From: Phenylobacterium deserti | GTDB lineage: Bacteria; Pseudomonadota; Alphaproteobacteria; Caulobacterales; Caulobacteraceae | NCBI GenBank assembly: GCA_943332615.1 | Contig: CALQQB010000019.1 | Location: 1-64,000 of the forward strand | Length of the DNA: 64,000 nucleotides | Reading direction: 5' to 3' | In this document: positions 39,424 through 47,267 of the stretch, piece after piece | How the letters are laid out: the number at the start of each line of letters is the position of its first letter | Position numbering within the stretch: position 1 is the stretch's first letter | Notes under the pieces: generated by a model | The model's input: the letters and a program-made list of their open reading frames with translations, nothing else | The model's database searches: none | Told to the model about the DNA's origin: nothing | Translations under genes and position numbers: made by a program

Positions 39424-42400
39424 CTACTCCGCCGCGCGCGGCACGTCTTCGTTGCCGACGCTGGTCGCCGTGGGCCGCTGGCTGTCGCGGGGCTTCTGGC
39501 CGAGGACCCGGTCACGCAGCCAGCCGAACCGCTGCGAATAGACCTTTGGCGCGGCCAGCATCACCGGGGTCAGCACCAGGGTCAGAAGGGTCGCGAACGA
39601 CAGACCCCAGACCACGGCCGCTGACAATTGCACCCACCATTCGGAGCCGGGCGCCTTGTACTCGATGTGCCCGTTGCGGAAGTCCGGGTGGATCTGGAAC
39701 ATCAGCGGGATCAGTCCGGCCACGGTGACCAACGTCGTCAGCAGCACCGGTCTGAACCGCTGGGTGGCGGCGCGCACCGCGGCCTCGTCGGCCATGAAGC
39801 CGTTGCGCCGCAGGTGATAGTAGGTGTCCACCAGCACGATATTGTGGCCCACGACGACCCCGAACAGGGCGACCACACCGGTCCCGAGCATGATCACCGA
39901 CAGGTAGTCGAAGGTGTGGGCCAAGTTGACCTGCACGCCCAGCAGCACGCCGCTGGTCGAGAGCACCACCGCCGAGAGGGTGACGACCACGCCGTAGAAG
40001 CTGTTGAATTGCCAGAGCAGGATCACGGACATCATGAAGATGGTCGCCAGGATCGCCACCATGAAGAATACGGCGGCCTTCTGGCCCTCTTCGTCGGCGC
40101 CCACGAATTTGGAGGTCACGGACGGGTCAATCGGCGCCTTGGCCAGCCAGGGCTTCAGCTCGGCGATCTTCAGGTTGCCGGCGACGCCTTCGATCGTGTT
40201 GGCCTGAACCACCACCAGCCGCTGGCCTTCGCGACGCTGGATCTGGGTGATCTGCTGGCCGGCGACCCGTTTGATGAAGTAGCTTGCCGGCACCGCGCCC
40301 GTGGGGGTGGTGATCTTCAGCTGGTCGATGGCCGCGACGTTCCGGGCCGTCGCCGGGAACCGCACCCGGATGTCGAGTTCGTCCTGGGCATCGTCCGGCC
40401 GGAAGCGGCCCATCAGCACGCCGCCAGTCAGAAACTGGATGGTCTGGCCCACCGAGACGACATCGACGCCGTAGCGGCCAGCGGCCTCGCGATCGACAGC
40501 AAGGTTCCATTCGATGCCGGGCGAGGTGCGGTTGTCCTCCAGCTCGATCAGCTGCGGGTCGGACGCCAGCTTGGCCTTGACCAGGTCCGCGGCGTGGCTG
40601 AGGGCGACGGGGTCTCGGCTCTGCAGCTGCACCTGGATGGCCTTGCCGGTCGGCGGCCCGCCCTGGGGCTTGCGCACCTCGATCTGCAGGCCGGGAATAT
40701 CCGCCACGCGGTCCCGGATGTTCTTGACGATGTCATCGCCGCGGATGCCCAGCGCCTTGCGGGCCTCGAAGTCTTCGAAATCGACGCTGATGCCGCCGAT
40801 GGTGTCGTTGGGCGCCGAATTCGGCCCGCCATTCGACGAATAACCCCCGGCGCGGACGTAGATCGCCCGCACACCCTTGGCACCGATGATCCGGGCCTCG
40901 GCCTGCCGCACCAGGGCGTCCTGCGCCTCGGGCGAGAGGTTGCCGCGCGCCTTGACGTAAACCTGCACGAACTCAGGGTCCTGCTGGAGGAAGAACTCGC
41001 TCTTGTGCGGCGTGGAGGCGAACCAGAAGCCGATGCTGAAGACCACCAGGATGGCCGCCGCCATCGTGCGCGTCGGATGCTTTCCCAGGTAGGTGAGCAT
41101 GTTGGCGTACCAGCCCATGAAGCCGGTCATCTCGCGCGGGTCGCCGTGCTCGGACTTCATGATCTCAGCGAGCAGTTCCTCATCGACCGCGGTCTTGCGC
41201 CCGACCAGGGACCCCAGGGCCGGCGTGAAGATCAACGCCACAAAGATCGACGCGCCCAGCACGAAGAACAGCGTGAGCGGCAGGAAGCTCATGAATTTGC
41301 CCGGAATCGAGTTCCAGAACATGAACGGCAGGAACGCGCAGAGCGTCGTCAGCGTGCCGTTGGTCACCGGCCAGAACATCCGCTTGCCGGCTGCGGCGAA
41401 AGCCTCCTCCTTGGGGACCCCCTCGGCCATCTTTCGGTCGGCGTATTCCACCACCACGATGCCGCCATCGACCAGGATGCCGACCGCCAGCACCATGCCG
41501 AACATCACCATCTGATTGAGCGTGATGCCCATGCCGTTGATCATCAGGAAGGCGAGCAGGAAACAGGCCGGGATCGCCAGACCCACGATCAGGCCCTGCC
41601 GGATGCCCAGACTGCCGACGATGATCACCATCACCAGCAGGCTGGCGGACAGGATGCCGCCTTCGAGCACGTTGAGGGTGCGTCCGATGAAGTCGGACTG
41701 GTCGTTGGTGTAGTCGACCTTCACAGTCGACGGCCAACGCTTCTCCTCCTCGGCGACGACCTTTTTCACGGCCTGGACGGTCTCGAGGATGTTGGCGCCG
41801 CTGCGCTTGGTCACCTCGATCGCGAAAGCGCGCTGGCCGTTGAACCGGCTGATCGAGGTGGCGTCCTTGAACGTCCGGCGGACGTCGCCGATGTCGCCGA
41901 CGGTGACCATGCGGTCGCCGCTCTTCTTGATCGGCAGGGCCAGGATGTCCTCGGGCTTTTCAACGACGCCCGGCACCTTCACCGCGAACTGCCCTGTGCC
42001 GGAGCGCAGGTTGCCGGCGGGAACCAGCTGGTTGTTGCGGCCGATCACCTGAGCGATTTCGCTGGTGGTGACATTGTAGGCCTCCATCCGCAGGGGATCG
42101 ATGGTGACCTCAAGCAGTTCCTCGCGGACGCCGCCCATGAAAACCTCGAGCACACCCGGGGTGGCCTCCAGGCGGTCCTTCAGGCGTTGCGCGACCGCGA
42201 ACAGCTCCCGTTCGGGGGCCGGCCCGTAGAGCATGATCTCCAGCACCGAGCCGCCCACGAAATTCGACTTCTCGATGATCGGCTCTTCGGCGTCGGGCGG
42301 GAACTTGCCGCGCGCCAGGTCGATCTTCGCCCGCACGTCGGCCAGCGCCTTGTCGGTCTTCATGTCCGGCTCGAACTCGAGCGTGACAATGGCCGCGTTC

Positions 42401-42663
42401 TGGCGGGCGACCGCGTTCATGTGGATCAGCCCCTGGATGGACTGAAGCTCGATCTCCATCGGCTTCACCAGCAGGCGCTCGGCATCTTCCGGTGAGACGC
42501 CGGGGAAGGGGACCACCACCGAGATATAGGGGACGTCGATGTCCGGCTGCGCCTCGCGCGGCATGGCCAGATAGGAAAACAGCCCAAAGATCGCCGCGAC
42601 GAAGGTCACGCCGAGCACGACCTTGCGTCGTTTGATGGCTCCGTCGATCAGGCCGCCGATCAT
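39424..42663 (-). CDS. RND efflux transporter, inner-membrane pump
   Basis: A 1079-residue resistance-nodulation-division pump that expels drugs or other hydrophobic compounds by proton antiport. It begins IGGLIDGAIKRRKVVLGVTFVAAIFGLFSYLAMPREAQPDI and has two large periplasmic loops and about 12 membrane helices. Helix 4 carries LAVGILVDGGIVVVEYADRKM, the position of the proton-relay Asp (a single DG rather than the DD of AcrB), which fits a divergent HAE/AcrB-like branch. The ATG follows a GAGGGAAAA site. The partner adaptor lies upstream. No outer-membrane gene is adjacent; tolC at 59360 could serve. Confidence 0.94.
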   Translation of the reverse strand: MIGGLIDGAIKRRKVVLGVTFVAAIFGLFSYLAMPREAQPDIDVPYISVVVPFPGVSPEDAERLLVKPMEIELQSIQGLIHMNAVARQNAAIVTLEFEPDMKTDKALADVRAKIDLARGKFPPDAEEPIIEKSNFVGGSVLEIMLYGPAPERELFAVAQRLKDRLEATPGVLEVFMGGVREELLEVTIDPLRMEAYNVTTSEIAQVIGRNNQLVPAGNLRSGTGQFAVKVPGVVEKPEDILALPIKKSGDRMVTVGDIGDVRRTFKDATSISRFNGQRAFAIEVTKRSGANILETVQAVKKVVAEEEKRWPSTVKVDYTNDQSDFIGRTLNVLEGGILSASLLVMVIIVGSLGIRQGLIVGLAIPACFLLAFLMINGMGITLNQMVMFGMVLAVGILVDGGIVVVEYADRKMAEGVPKEEAFAAAGKRMFWPVTNGTLTTLCAFLPFMFWNSIPGKFMSFLPLTLFFVLGASIFVALIFTPALGSLVGRKTAVDEELLAEIMKSEHGDPREMTGFMGWYANMLTYLGKHPTRTMAAAILVVFSIGFWFASTPHKSEFFLQQDPEFVQVYVKARGNLSPEAQDALVRQAEARIIGAKGVRAIYVRAGGYSSNGGPNSAPNDTIGGISVDFEDFEARKALGIRGDDIVKNIRDRVADIPGLQIEVRKPQGGPPTGKAIQVQLQSRDPVALSHAADLVKAKLASDPQLIELEDNRTSPGIEWNLAVDREAAGRYGVDVVSVGQTIQFLTGGVLMGRFRPDDAQDELDIRVRFPATARNVAAIDQLKITTPTGAVPASYFIKRVAGQQITQIQRREGQRLVVVQANTIEGVAGNLKIAELKPWLAKAPIDPSVTSKFVGADEEGQKAAVFFMVAILATIFMMSVILLWQFNSFYGVVVTLSAVVLSTSGVLLGVQVNLAHTFDYLSVIMLGTGVVALFGVVVGHNIVLVDTYYHLRRNGFMADEAAVRAATQRFRPVLLTTLVTVAGLIPLMFQIHPDFRNGHIEYKAPGSEWWVQLSAAVVWGLSFATLLTLVLTPVMLAAPKVYSQRFGWLRDRVLGQKPRDSQRPTATSVGNEDVPRAAE

Positions 42664-42689
42664 CGCTTTTCCCTCACCGCCCCGCGACC

Positions 42690-43754
42690 CTAGCGGGCCT
42701 GCGCGACGCGAACCTTCTGACCGTCCGCCACGAACGACTGACCGACGGTGATCACATTGACGGGGCCAGACAGGCCGGCGACCCACATACCCTGGGGAGT
42801 CTCCTCCAGCACCCTCACGGGCGCAAAGGCCACGCGGCTGTCAGCCAGCACATAACGGACGCCCTGACGTCCGGCGGCATCGAGCACCAGCGCCGACACC
42901 GGCACCATATGCGCCGCGCCCTGGCCCGTCCCGACCTTCAGGTCCGCCGACAGGCCCGCGCGGACCGAGAAGCCGGGATTCGGAACCGCGACTTCCAGGT
43001 GGTAGGTGCGGGTCTGTGGGTCGGCGTCGTGGGCCACGTATCGGACCTGACCGTTCAGCACCTGGCCGGAGACCAGTCGTGCCTGGGCCGGCAAGCCCAC
43101 GCGCAGCATGGCCGCCTCGGTCTCAGGCACGTCGCCCACCACTAGCAAAGGGTTCAGCTCGATCATCGTGCCGCACGGCTGGCCGGGCGACAGGTAGGCG
43201 CCGATTTCGGCGTCACGCTTGTCAAACACGCCGGCGAAGGGTGCGCGGATTTCAACCTGCTTCAGGGCGATTTCGGCGGAGCGCACCTGGGCCTGGGCGG
43301 CGTCGAGGTTGGCCTGGGCCTCCAGCACCTGGGCCTGCGACCGATAGCCCTTCTCGGCAAGCTGGGCCGCGGCCTCACGCTGCAACTGCCGCGACCGCCA
43401 GGTCGCGCGGGCCTGATCCAGGCTGGCCTGGCGGGCGTCAACCGACAGCCGGCACAGCACCTGGCCCTGCTTCACGAACGCGCCCTCTGCGGCCGGAGCT
43501 GCGGTGACCACGCCGGCGGTTTCAGAGCGAATCACCACACTGCGCGCCGCTTCCGTGCGTCCCCGCATCACCACCTGTACCTGCCGGGTGGTCTGGGGCG
43601 TCAGTCGCACCTGCACGCCGGGCGGACCGCTGGCGGACTCCGTAGGTTTCGCCTCGGCCTTCTTACCACTGCTCAGAACCGACATGCCGATGAAGTAGAT
43701 GACCAGCACGCCGATCACGGCGATGATGAAGACATACTGCGGCTTCAAGCGCAT
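42690..43754 (-). CDS. RND periplasmic adaptor (membrane fusion protein)
   Basis: A 354-residue adaptor linking the pump to an outer-membrane channel. One N-terminal membrane helix (YVFIIAVIGVLVIYFIGMSV) anchors it. The lipoyl half-motifs are VVIRSETAGVVTAAPAAEGAFVKQGQVL and VEIRAPFAGVFDKRDAEIGAYLSPGQ, separated by a short coiled coil of about 70 residues. Beta-barrel and membrane-proximal domains follow. It is first in the operon; the 16-bp palindrome at 43858-43873, 104 bases upstream, is a candidate operator. Confidence 0.93.
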   Translation of the reverse strand: MRLKPQYVFIIAVIGVLVIYFIGMSVLSSGKKAEAKPTESASGPPGVQVRLTPQTTRQVQVVMRGRTEAARSVVIRSETAGVVTAAPAAEGAFVKQGQVLCRLSVDARQASLDQARATWRSRQLQREAAAQLAEKGYRSQAQVLEAQANLDAAQAQVRSAEIALKQVEIRAPFAGVFDKRDAEIGAYLSPGQPCGTMIELNPLLVVGDVPETEAAMLRVGLPAQARLVSGQVLNGQVRYVAHDADPQTRTYHLEVAVPNPGFSVRAGLSADLKVGTGQGAAHMVPVSALVLDAAGRQGVRYVLADSRVAFAPVRVLEETPQGMWVAGLSGPVNVITVGQSFVADGQKVRVAQAR

Positions 43755-43857
43755 AAAACTCTATCCCCGGTCTCAGCTGCGTGCGCGGAATGTTTCACCG
43801 TGCGCGGGCGCCGACTTGATGCGGCTTGCCCCGCTTGTGATGCCGCCGTTATGTCAG

Positions 43858-43873
43858 CGCAAATGAATTTGCG
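43858..43873. promoter_or_regulatory. 16-bp perfect palindrome, candidate operator
   Basis: CGCAAAT-GA-ATTTGCG lies in the 255-bp divergent region between the RND adaptor and the glyoxalase gene. Its size and AT-rich core fit a TetR-type operator. No regulator gene lies next to it. The rest of this region shows nothing else certain apart from a weak CtrA-like half match at 43940-43954. Confidence 0.45.
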
Positions 43874-44009
43874 GCCACCCCGGCGGAAGGGTTTAGTCTG
43901 ACGCAGCGAGCCTAGATTGTAACGCGAGAAAATCTCCCGTTAAGCCAGATTTCACCAAAACCCTCTGTACGAAGTAAAGGCAGCCTTCGCCAGTTAAGGA
44001 AGAGTCACC

Positions 44010-44450
44010 TTGCGATATCTCCACACCATGGTCCGCGTCGCCGACCTCGATGCGTCCCTCGCGTTCTACTGTGACAAGCTTGGGCTCAAGGAAGTGTCCC
44101 GGGTCGCCAATGAACGCGGTCGCTTCACCCTGGTCTTCCTCTGCGCCCCCGGCGACGAGGCGGCCGCGCGCGAGCACCGGGCTCCAACCGTGGAGCTGAC
44201 CTACAACTGGGACCCGGAGGACTATCAGGGCGGCCGCAACTTCGGCCACCTAGCCTATGCGGTGGACGACATCTACGCGACCTGTCAGCGGCTGAAGGAC
44301 GGTGGTGTGGTGATCAACCGGCCGCCCCGCGACGGCCACATGGCCTTCGTCCGCTCGCCGGACAATATCTCGGTGGAACTGCTCCAGGCCGGCCCGGCCC
44401 TGGCGCCGGCTGAACCCTGGCTCTCGATGCCGAACGTCGGCAGTTGGTAG
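44010..44450 (+). CDS. gloA: Lactoylglutathione lyase (glyoxalase I)
   Basis: Glyoxalase I isomerises the methylglyoxal-glutathione hemithioacetal to lactoylglutathione. The 146-residue VOC-fold protein has the GloA start RYLHTMVRVADLDASLAFYCDKLGL with metal-ligand His5. VELTYNWDPEDYQGGRNFGHLAYAVDD supplies a Glu and the second His, and NISVELLQ the final Glu. The start is a TTG at 44010 with AAGGAAG nine bases before it. No better start lies downstream because His5 would be lost. Confidence 0.93.
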   Translation: MRYLHTMVRVADLDASLAFYCDKLGLKEVSRVANERGRFTLVFLCAPGDEAAAREHRAPTVELTYNWDPEDYQGGRNFGHLAYAVDDIYATCQRLKDGGVVINRPPRDGHMAFVRSPDNISVELLQAGPALAPAEPWLSMPNVGSW

Positions 44451-44454
44451 GCGC

Positions 44455-45042
44455 TCAGGCGGAGGGTTCCGACACACGCTGCGCCACCCACACCCGCCAG
44501 CGCCAGAAGATCAGCCCGGCCAGCACGGCCAGCACCAGCGCCCCGATGGCCATCGGGGCGGCGTGGGCCATCACGCGGCCGAGCAGAACCATGACCGCCG
44601 GGCCGAAGATCACGCCCAGGCCCACGAACACGCCGGCCCAGATCACCGCGCCCAGTGCGTTGAGCGCCGCGAATCGGAGGGTGCTCACATTGGTCACGCC
44701 TACGGCGACCGGTCCGGCGGCCCGGAGCCCGTAGAGGAAGCGGAAGCCCAGGATGAAGCCGGTCGGGTAGCGCTCGATCAGGCCCAGCGCCTTGGCGAAG
44801 GCCGGCTTGGCCGCCACGCGGCGAACGAAGCGGGTGTCGCGGAAGCTGCGCCCCAGGATGAACAGCACCTGGTCCAGGATTCCCGAGCCCAGAGCTGCCG
44901 CCGCCACGGCCACGAACGGCGACATCAACCCCTGACGCGCGATCACCCCGCCGGCGATCACGGCGGTCTGGCCCTCGAAGGCGGCGCCAAGAAGGATAGC
45001 GATCGGCCCGTAGGCGGCCAGATAATGTTGGAGGTCTGCCAT
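44455..45042 (-). CDS. DedA-family membrane protein
   Basis: A 195-residue polytopic protein with the DedA features: GAAFEGQTAVIAGGVIARQG, with the Glu of the first re-entrant segment; GSGILDQVLFILGRSFRDTRF; and RFLYGLRAAGPVAVGVTNVSTLRFAALNALGAVIWAGVFVGLG with the conserved Arg and Gly residues. DedA proteins are thought to move phospholipid or undecaprenyl-phosphate carriers across the inner membrane, and help resist antimicrobials. The start at MADLQHYL was preferred to one 13 codons upstream. It converges on gloA. Confidence 0.9.
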   Translation of the reverse strand: MADLQHYLAAYGPIAILLGAAFEGQTAVIAGGVIARQGLMSPFVAVAAAALGSGILDQVLFILGRSFRDTRFVRRVAAKPAFAKALGLIERYPTGFILGFRFLYGLRAAGPVAVGVTNVSTLRFAALNALGAVIWAGVFVGLGVIFGPAVMVLLGRVMAHAAPMAIGALVLAVLAGLIFWRWRVWVAQRVSEPSA

Positions 45043-45152
45043 GCCGCCTGGTCTTGGGCCGGCGAGGCGCCGGGGTCTCACATATGGGCGAGGTCGCGTC
45101 TGACGCCAGGGGGCGCCGATGGCCGATCAGCCGGAGCGGGATAAAGTCTCGA

Positions 45153-45228
45153 TGGCTCCCGGAGCAGGACTCGAACCTGCGACATCAGCATTAACAGTGC
45201 CGCGCTCTACCAGCTGAGCTATCCGGGA
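45153..45228 (-). tRNA. tRNA-Asn (GTT)
   Basis: A complete 76-nt cloverleaf on the minus strand: acceptor TCCCGGA/TCCGGGA, D arm GCTC-AGCTGGTA-GAGC, anticodon loop CTGTTAA (anticodon GTT) on stem CGGCA/TGCTG, T arm GCAGG-TTCGAGT-CCTGC, and an encoded CCA end. The following stretch, 45229-45483, holds the upstream region of the first PEP-CTERM gene and no other recognisable gene. Confidence 0.97.
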
Positions 45229-45483
45229 TCAGGCCATCAAGAGGCCGGGCCTATACGCCGGCCCGCCGGGCCGTGCAAGCGCCCGCAGACGACGTGTCGC
45301 GCTCGAACGGCGAAGCCCCTCGCAGCTTCGCTATGGTTGTCTCAAAAACCATGATTCGTGAAACATTCGCCTGTGAGGTGAATCGCGTTGGCCGTTGCGC
45401 TGCGGTGCGGCACACAAGGTTAACGAATGCTGTTAGGCGTCCGGATAAACCGGAAGCGCGGCGCTGGCGATGGGGTTTTTAAC

Positions 45484-46134
45484 ATGCGGTTCGGTCTTCT
45501 TGCTACGGCGGCTGCGGCTGCGGTTCTCGCCAGCGCGGCTCCGGCCGGCGCGACGGTGTTCCTCTCGTTCGCGCCCGGGGCGGCGACGCCGGACACCGGC
45601 TACAGCGTCATCGACACCTTCGATACGCTGGCAGGGGTTGTCGCCAGCGGCGTCCCCGGTCAGGTCCAAATCAAGTTCCCGCCGTCCGACAGCTCTGGCG
45701 CGCCTCCGGCCAACTCTTCGCCGTCCGGCACGAATTACCTGTCGGTCCTGGCGGGCGGCATCGCTAACATCGCGCTCTCCAACGTTTCGGCGTTCCAGTT
45801 CGACTGGGGTTCGATCGACGCCTACAACACGCTGACGATCTTCACGAACTTCGGCTCCGGCGTCGTGATCCCGGGCAGCCTCACGTTCCCGAACGCGGCG
45901 AACGGCGACCAGTTCGCGGCCGGCACCAACGGCCGCTTCACCGTCTTCAGTGACAACGCGGGCGAGTACTTCACCGGCATCCAGTTGGAATCCAGCACCA
46001 ACTCGTTCGAGATCGACAACCTGGCCGTCGCCGCCGGCGTGCCGGAACCGGCCACCTGGGGCATGATGATCCTGGGCTTCGGCGCCGCCGGCAGCCTCAT
46101 CCGGCGTCGTCGCGCCGCCGCGCTCACGGCCTGA
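45484..46134 (+). CDS. PEPxxWA-CTERM surface protein (first of a tandem pair)
   Basis: A 216-residue exported protein. A signal peptide (FGLLATAAAAAVLASAAPAGA) leads to a beta-rich body with FQFDWGSIDAYNTLTIFTNFGSG, FPNAANGDQFAAGTNGRFTVFS and SSTNSFEIDNLAVA. The sorting tail is VPEPATWGMMILGFGAAG, then a hydrophobic run and RRRR. PEP-CTERM tails are cut by an exosortase and direct proteins to the outer surface or exopolysaccharide; no exosortase gene is in the window. The gene at 46367-46999 is a close paralogue. Confidence 0.88.
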   Translation: MRFGLLATAAAAAVLASAAPAGATVFLSFAPGAATPDTGYSVIDTFDTLAGVVASGVPGQVQIKFPPSDSSGAPPANSSPSGTNYLSVLAGGIANIALSNVSAFQFDWGSIDAYNTLTIFTNFGSGVVIPGSLTFPNAANGDQFAAGTNGRFTVFSDNAGEYFTGIQLESSTNSFEIDNLAVAAGVPEPATWGMMILGFGAAGSLIRRRRAAALTA

Positions 46135-46155
46135 TCCCGCGAGGTCAAGCAAGCG

Positions 46156-46185
46156 CGCCGCCGGCCCCCGGGCCGGCGGCGTTTT
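46156..46185 (+). terminator. Intrinsic terminator after the first PEP-CTERM gene
   Basis: An 11-bp perfect stem (CGCCGCCGGCC / GGCCGGCGGCG) with loop CCCG is followed by TTTT, 21 bases after the stop. It shows that the two PEP-CTERM genes are separate transcripts. Confidence 0.85.
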
Positions 46186-46366
46186 GCTGTTCTCAACCCT
46201 GTTTTGACCGCGACGTTCCCGTCTGAGGCGTGGAGTATAGTTAAGAAACGCTTCCCGAGTGTGCCGTGTTGCGGGATCGATCACGTGACGTCATTGAGTC
46301 CCCGCACAAGTCGAGTCCTTGGAGTTCCGGAGTGTCCGGGACGGCACGGCCCACGGGAATCTTAGT

Positions 46367-46999
46367 ATGAAGATGGGTATTCTGGCCGCCGGCGTCGCCG
46401 CAGCCGCGATTATGGTTTCCACGTCCGCAAGCGCGGCCGTGATGTTCAGCTTCGATCCGGGCGCGGCGTCGCCGGATGGCGGCTTCAGCGTGATCAACGC
46501 CTTCAATGACGCCACCGGCATCACCGGATCCAACTTCCAGATCAAGACGCCGCCGTCCGACGGCAATGGCGCTACGCCCGCCAACTCCATCCCGGCTGGC
46601 ACCCCCTACCTTTCGGTGCTGGGCGGCGGTTTCGCCAACGTCAGCCTGGGCGGCGCGTTCTCGGCGTTCCAGTTCGACTGGGGTTCGATCGACAGCTACA
46701 ATACCCTCACTATCCACAGCAGCATCGGCGATGTCGCCGTGGTTCCGGGTGGAAACTTCCCGAACACGGCGAACGGCAACCAGTTCGCCCCGGGGACCAA
46801 CGGCCTTTTCACGGTGCGAGCCACCGCGGGCGAGACCTTCACCGGCATCACCCTGGCCTCGGGCTCGAACTCGTTCGAGATCGACAACCTTGCCGTAACC
46901 GGCGGGGTCCCGGAACCGGCCAGCTGGGCGCTGATGATCATGGGATTTGGTTCCGCCGGCGTCATGCTGCGCCGCCGGCGGGGGCTTCGTGTCGCCTGA
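46367..46999 (+). CDS. PEPxxWA-CTERM surface protein (second of a tandem pair)
   Basis: A 210-residue paralogue of the preceding gene with the same order of parts: signal peptide (AAGVAAAAIMVSTSASA), MFSFDPGAASPDGGFSVINAF, FQFDWGSIDSYNTLTIHSSIGD, FPNTANGNQFAPGTNGLFTV, SGSNSFEIDNLAVTG, then the tail VPEPASWALMIMGFGSAG with RRRR. Identity is high in the body and lower in the signal peptide, and the upstream regions differ, which points to an old duplication with separate regulation. The role is unknown beyond surface sorting. Confidence 0.88.
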   Translation: MKMGILAAGVAAAAIMVSTSASAAVMFSFDPGAASPDGGFSVINAFNDATGITGSNFQIKTPPSDGNGATPANSIPAGTPYLSVLGGGFANVSLGGAFSAFQFDWGSIDSYNTLTIHSSIGDVAVVPGGNFPNTANGNQFAPGTNGLFTVRATAGETFTGITLASGSNSFEIDNLAVTGGVPEPASWALMIMGFGSAGVMLRRRRGLRVA

Positions 47000-47027
47000 T
47001 CGACCTACGTGATCGGAAGATTGCGTG

Positions 47028-47058
47028 CGCCGCCGGCCTTAGGGTCGGCGGCGTTTTT
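47028..47058 (+). terminator. Intrinsic terminator after the second PEP-CTERM gene
   Basis: CGCCGCCGGCC pairs with GGTCGGCGGCG (one G-U pair) around TTAG, followed by five T. The stem is almost the same as that at 46156, as expected if it was copied with the gene. Confidence 0.85.
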
Positions 47059-47076
47059 CTGACCGGGCTCTGGAGC

Positions 47077-47103
47077 AAAAAAAGCCCGGCGCGTGCGCCG
47101 GGC
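47077..47103 (-). terminator. Minus-strand intrinsic terminator without an obvious gene
   Basis: Read on the minus strand, GCCCGGCGC and GCGCCGGGC form a 9-bp stem followed by seven T. No protein gene on the minus strand leads into it. It may end a short RNA started from the CtrA-type box at 47167-47181, or serve as a two-way barrier before mpl. Confidence 0.65.
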
Positions 47104-47166
47104 GTTACTGAGTTTGGTGATGGTGGGTGCCTTCGAAGAAGACGCCCTGACAGTCGTCTGTCGAGG

Positions 47167-47181
47167 TTAAGGCTGGGTTAA
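47167..47181 (-). promoter_or_regulatory. CtrA-type box upstream of mpl
   Basis: On the minus strand the sequence is TTAACCCAGCCTTAAC, an exact match to TTAA-N7-TTAAC, the CtrA consensus. TTAA-N7-TTAA is present on both strands. It lies 87 bases before mpl and 64 bases before the minus-strand terminator. The direction with the final C favours a minus-strand target. Confidence 0.6.
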
Positions 47182-47267
47182 GGACGTTCGCTACGTCCCC
47201 GGTAACCCTGCGCGGCTGCGCCCTTGGGGGCTGGACGGGGAGGGCGGATCGCCCGATCAACGGGCAG

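Noticed and set aside
39628-42495. A 955-codon open frame on the plus strand
   Set aside because: It lies antisense to the RND pump gene, has no recognisable domain and has the His/Asp/Gln-rich composition typical of antisense frames at high GC.
43940-43954. CtrA box before gloA (TTAA-N7-TTCA)
   Set aside because: One mismatch, no consensus flanking bases and no reason to expect cell-cycle control of glyoxalase; too weak to list as a feature.
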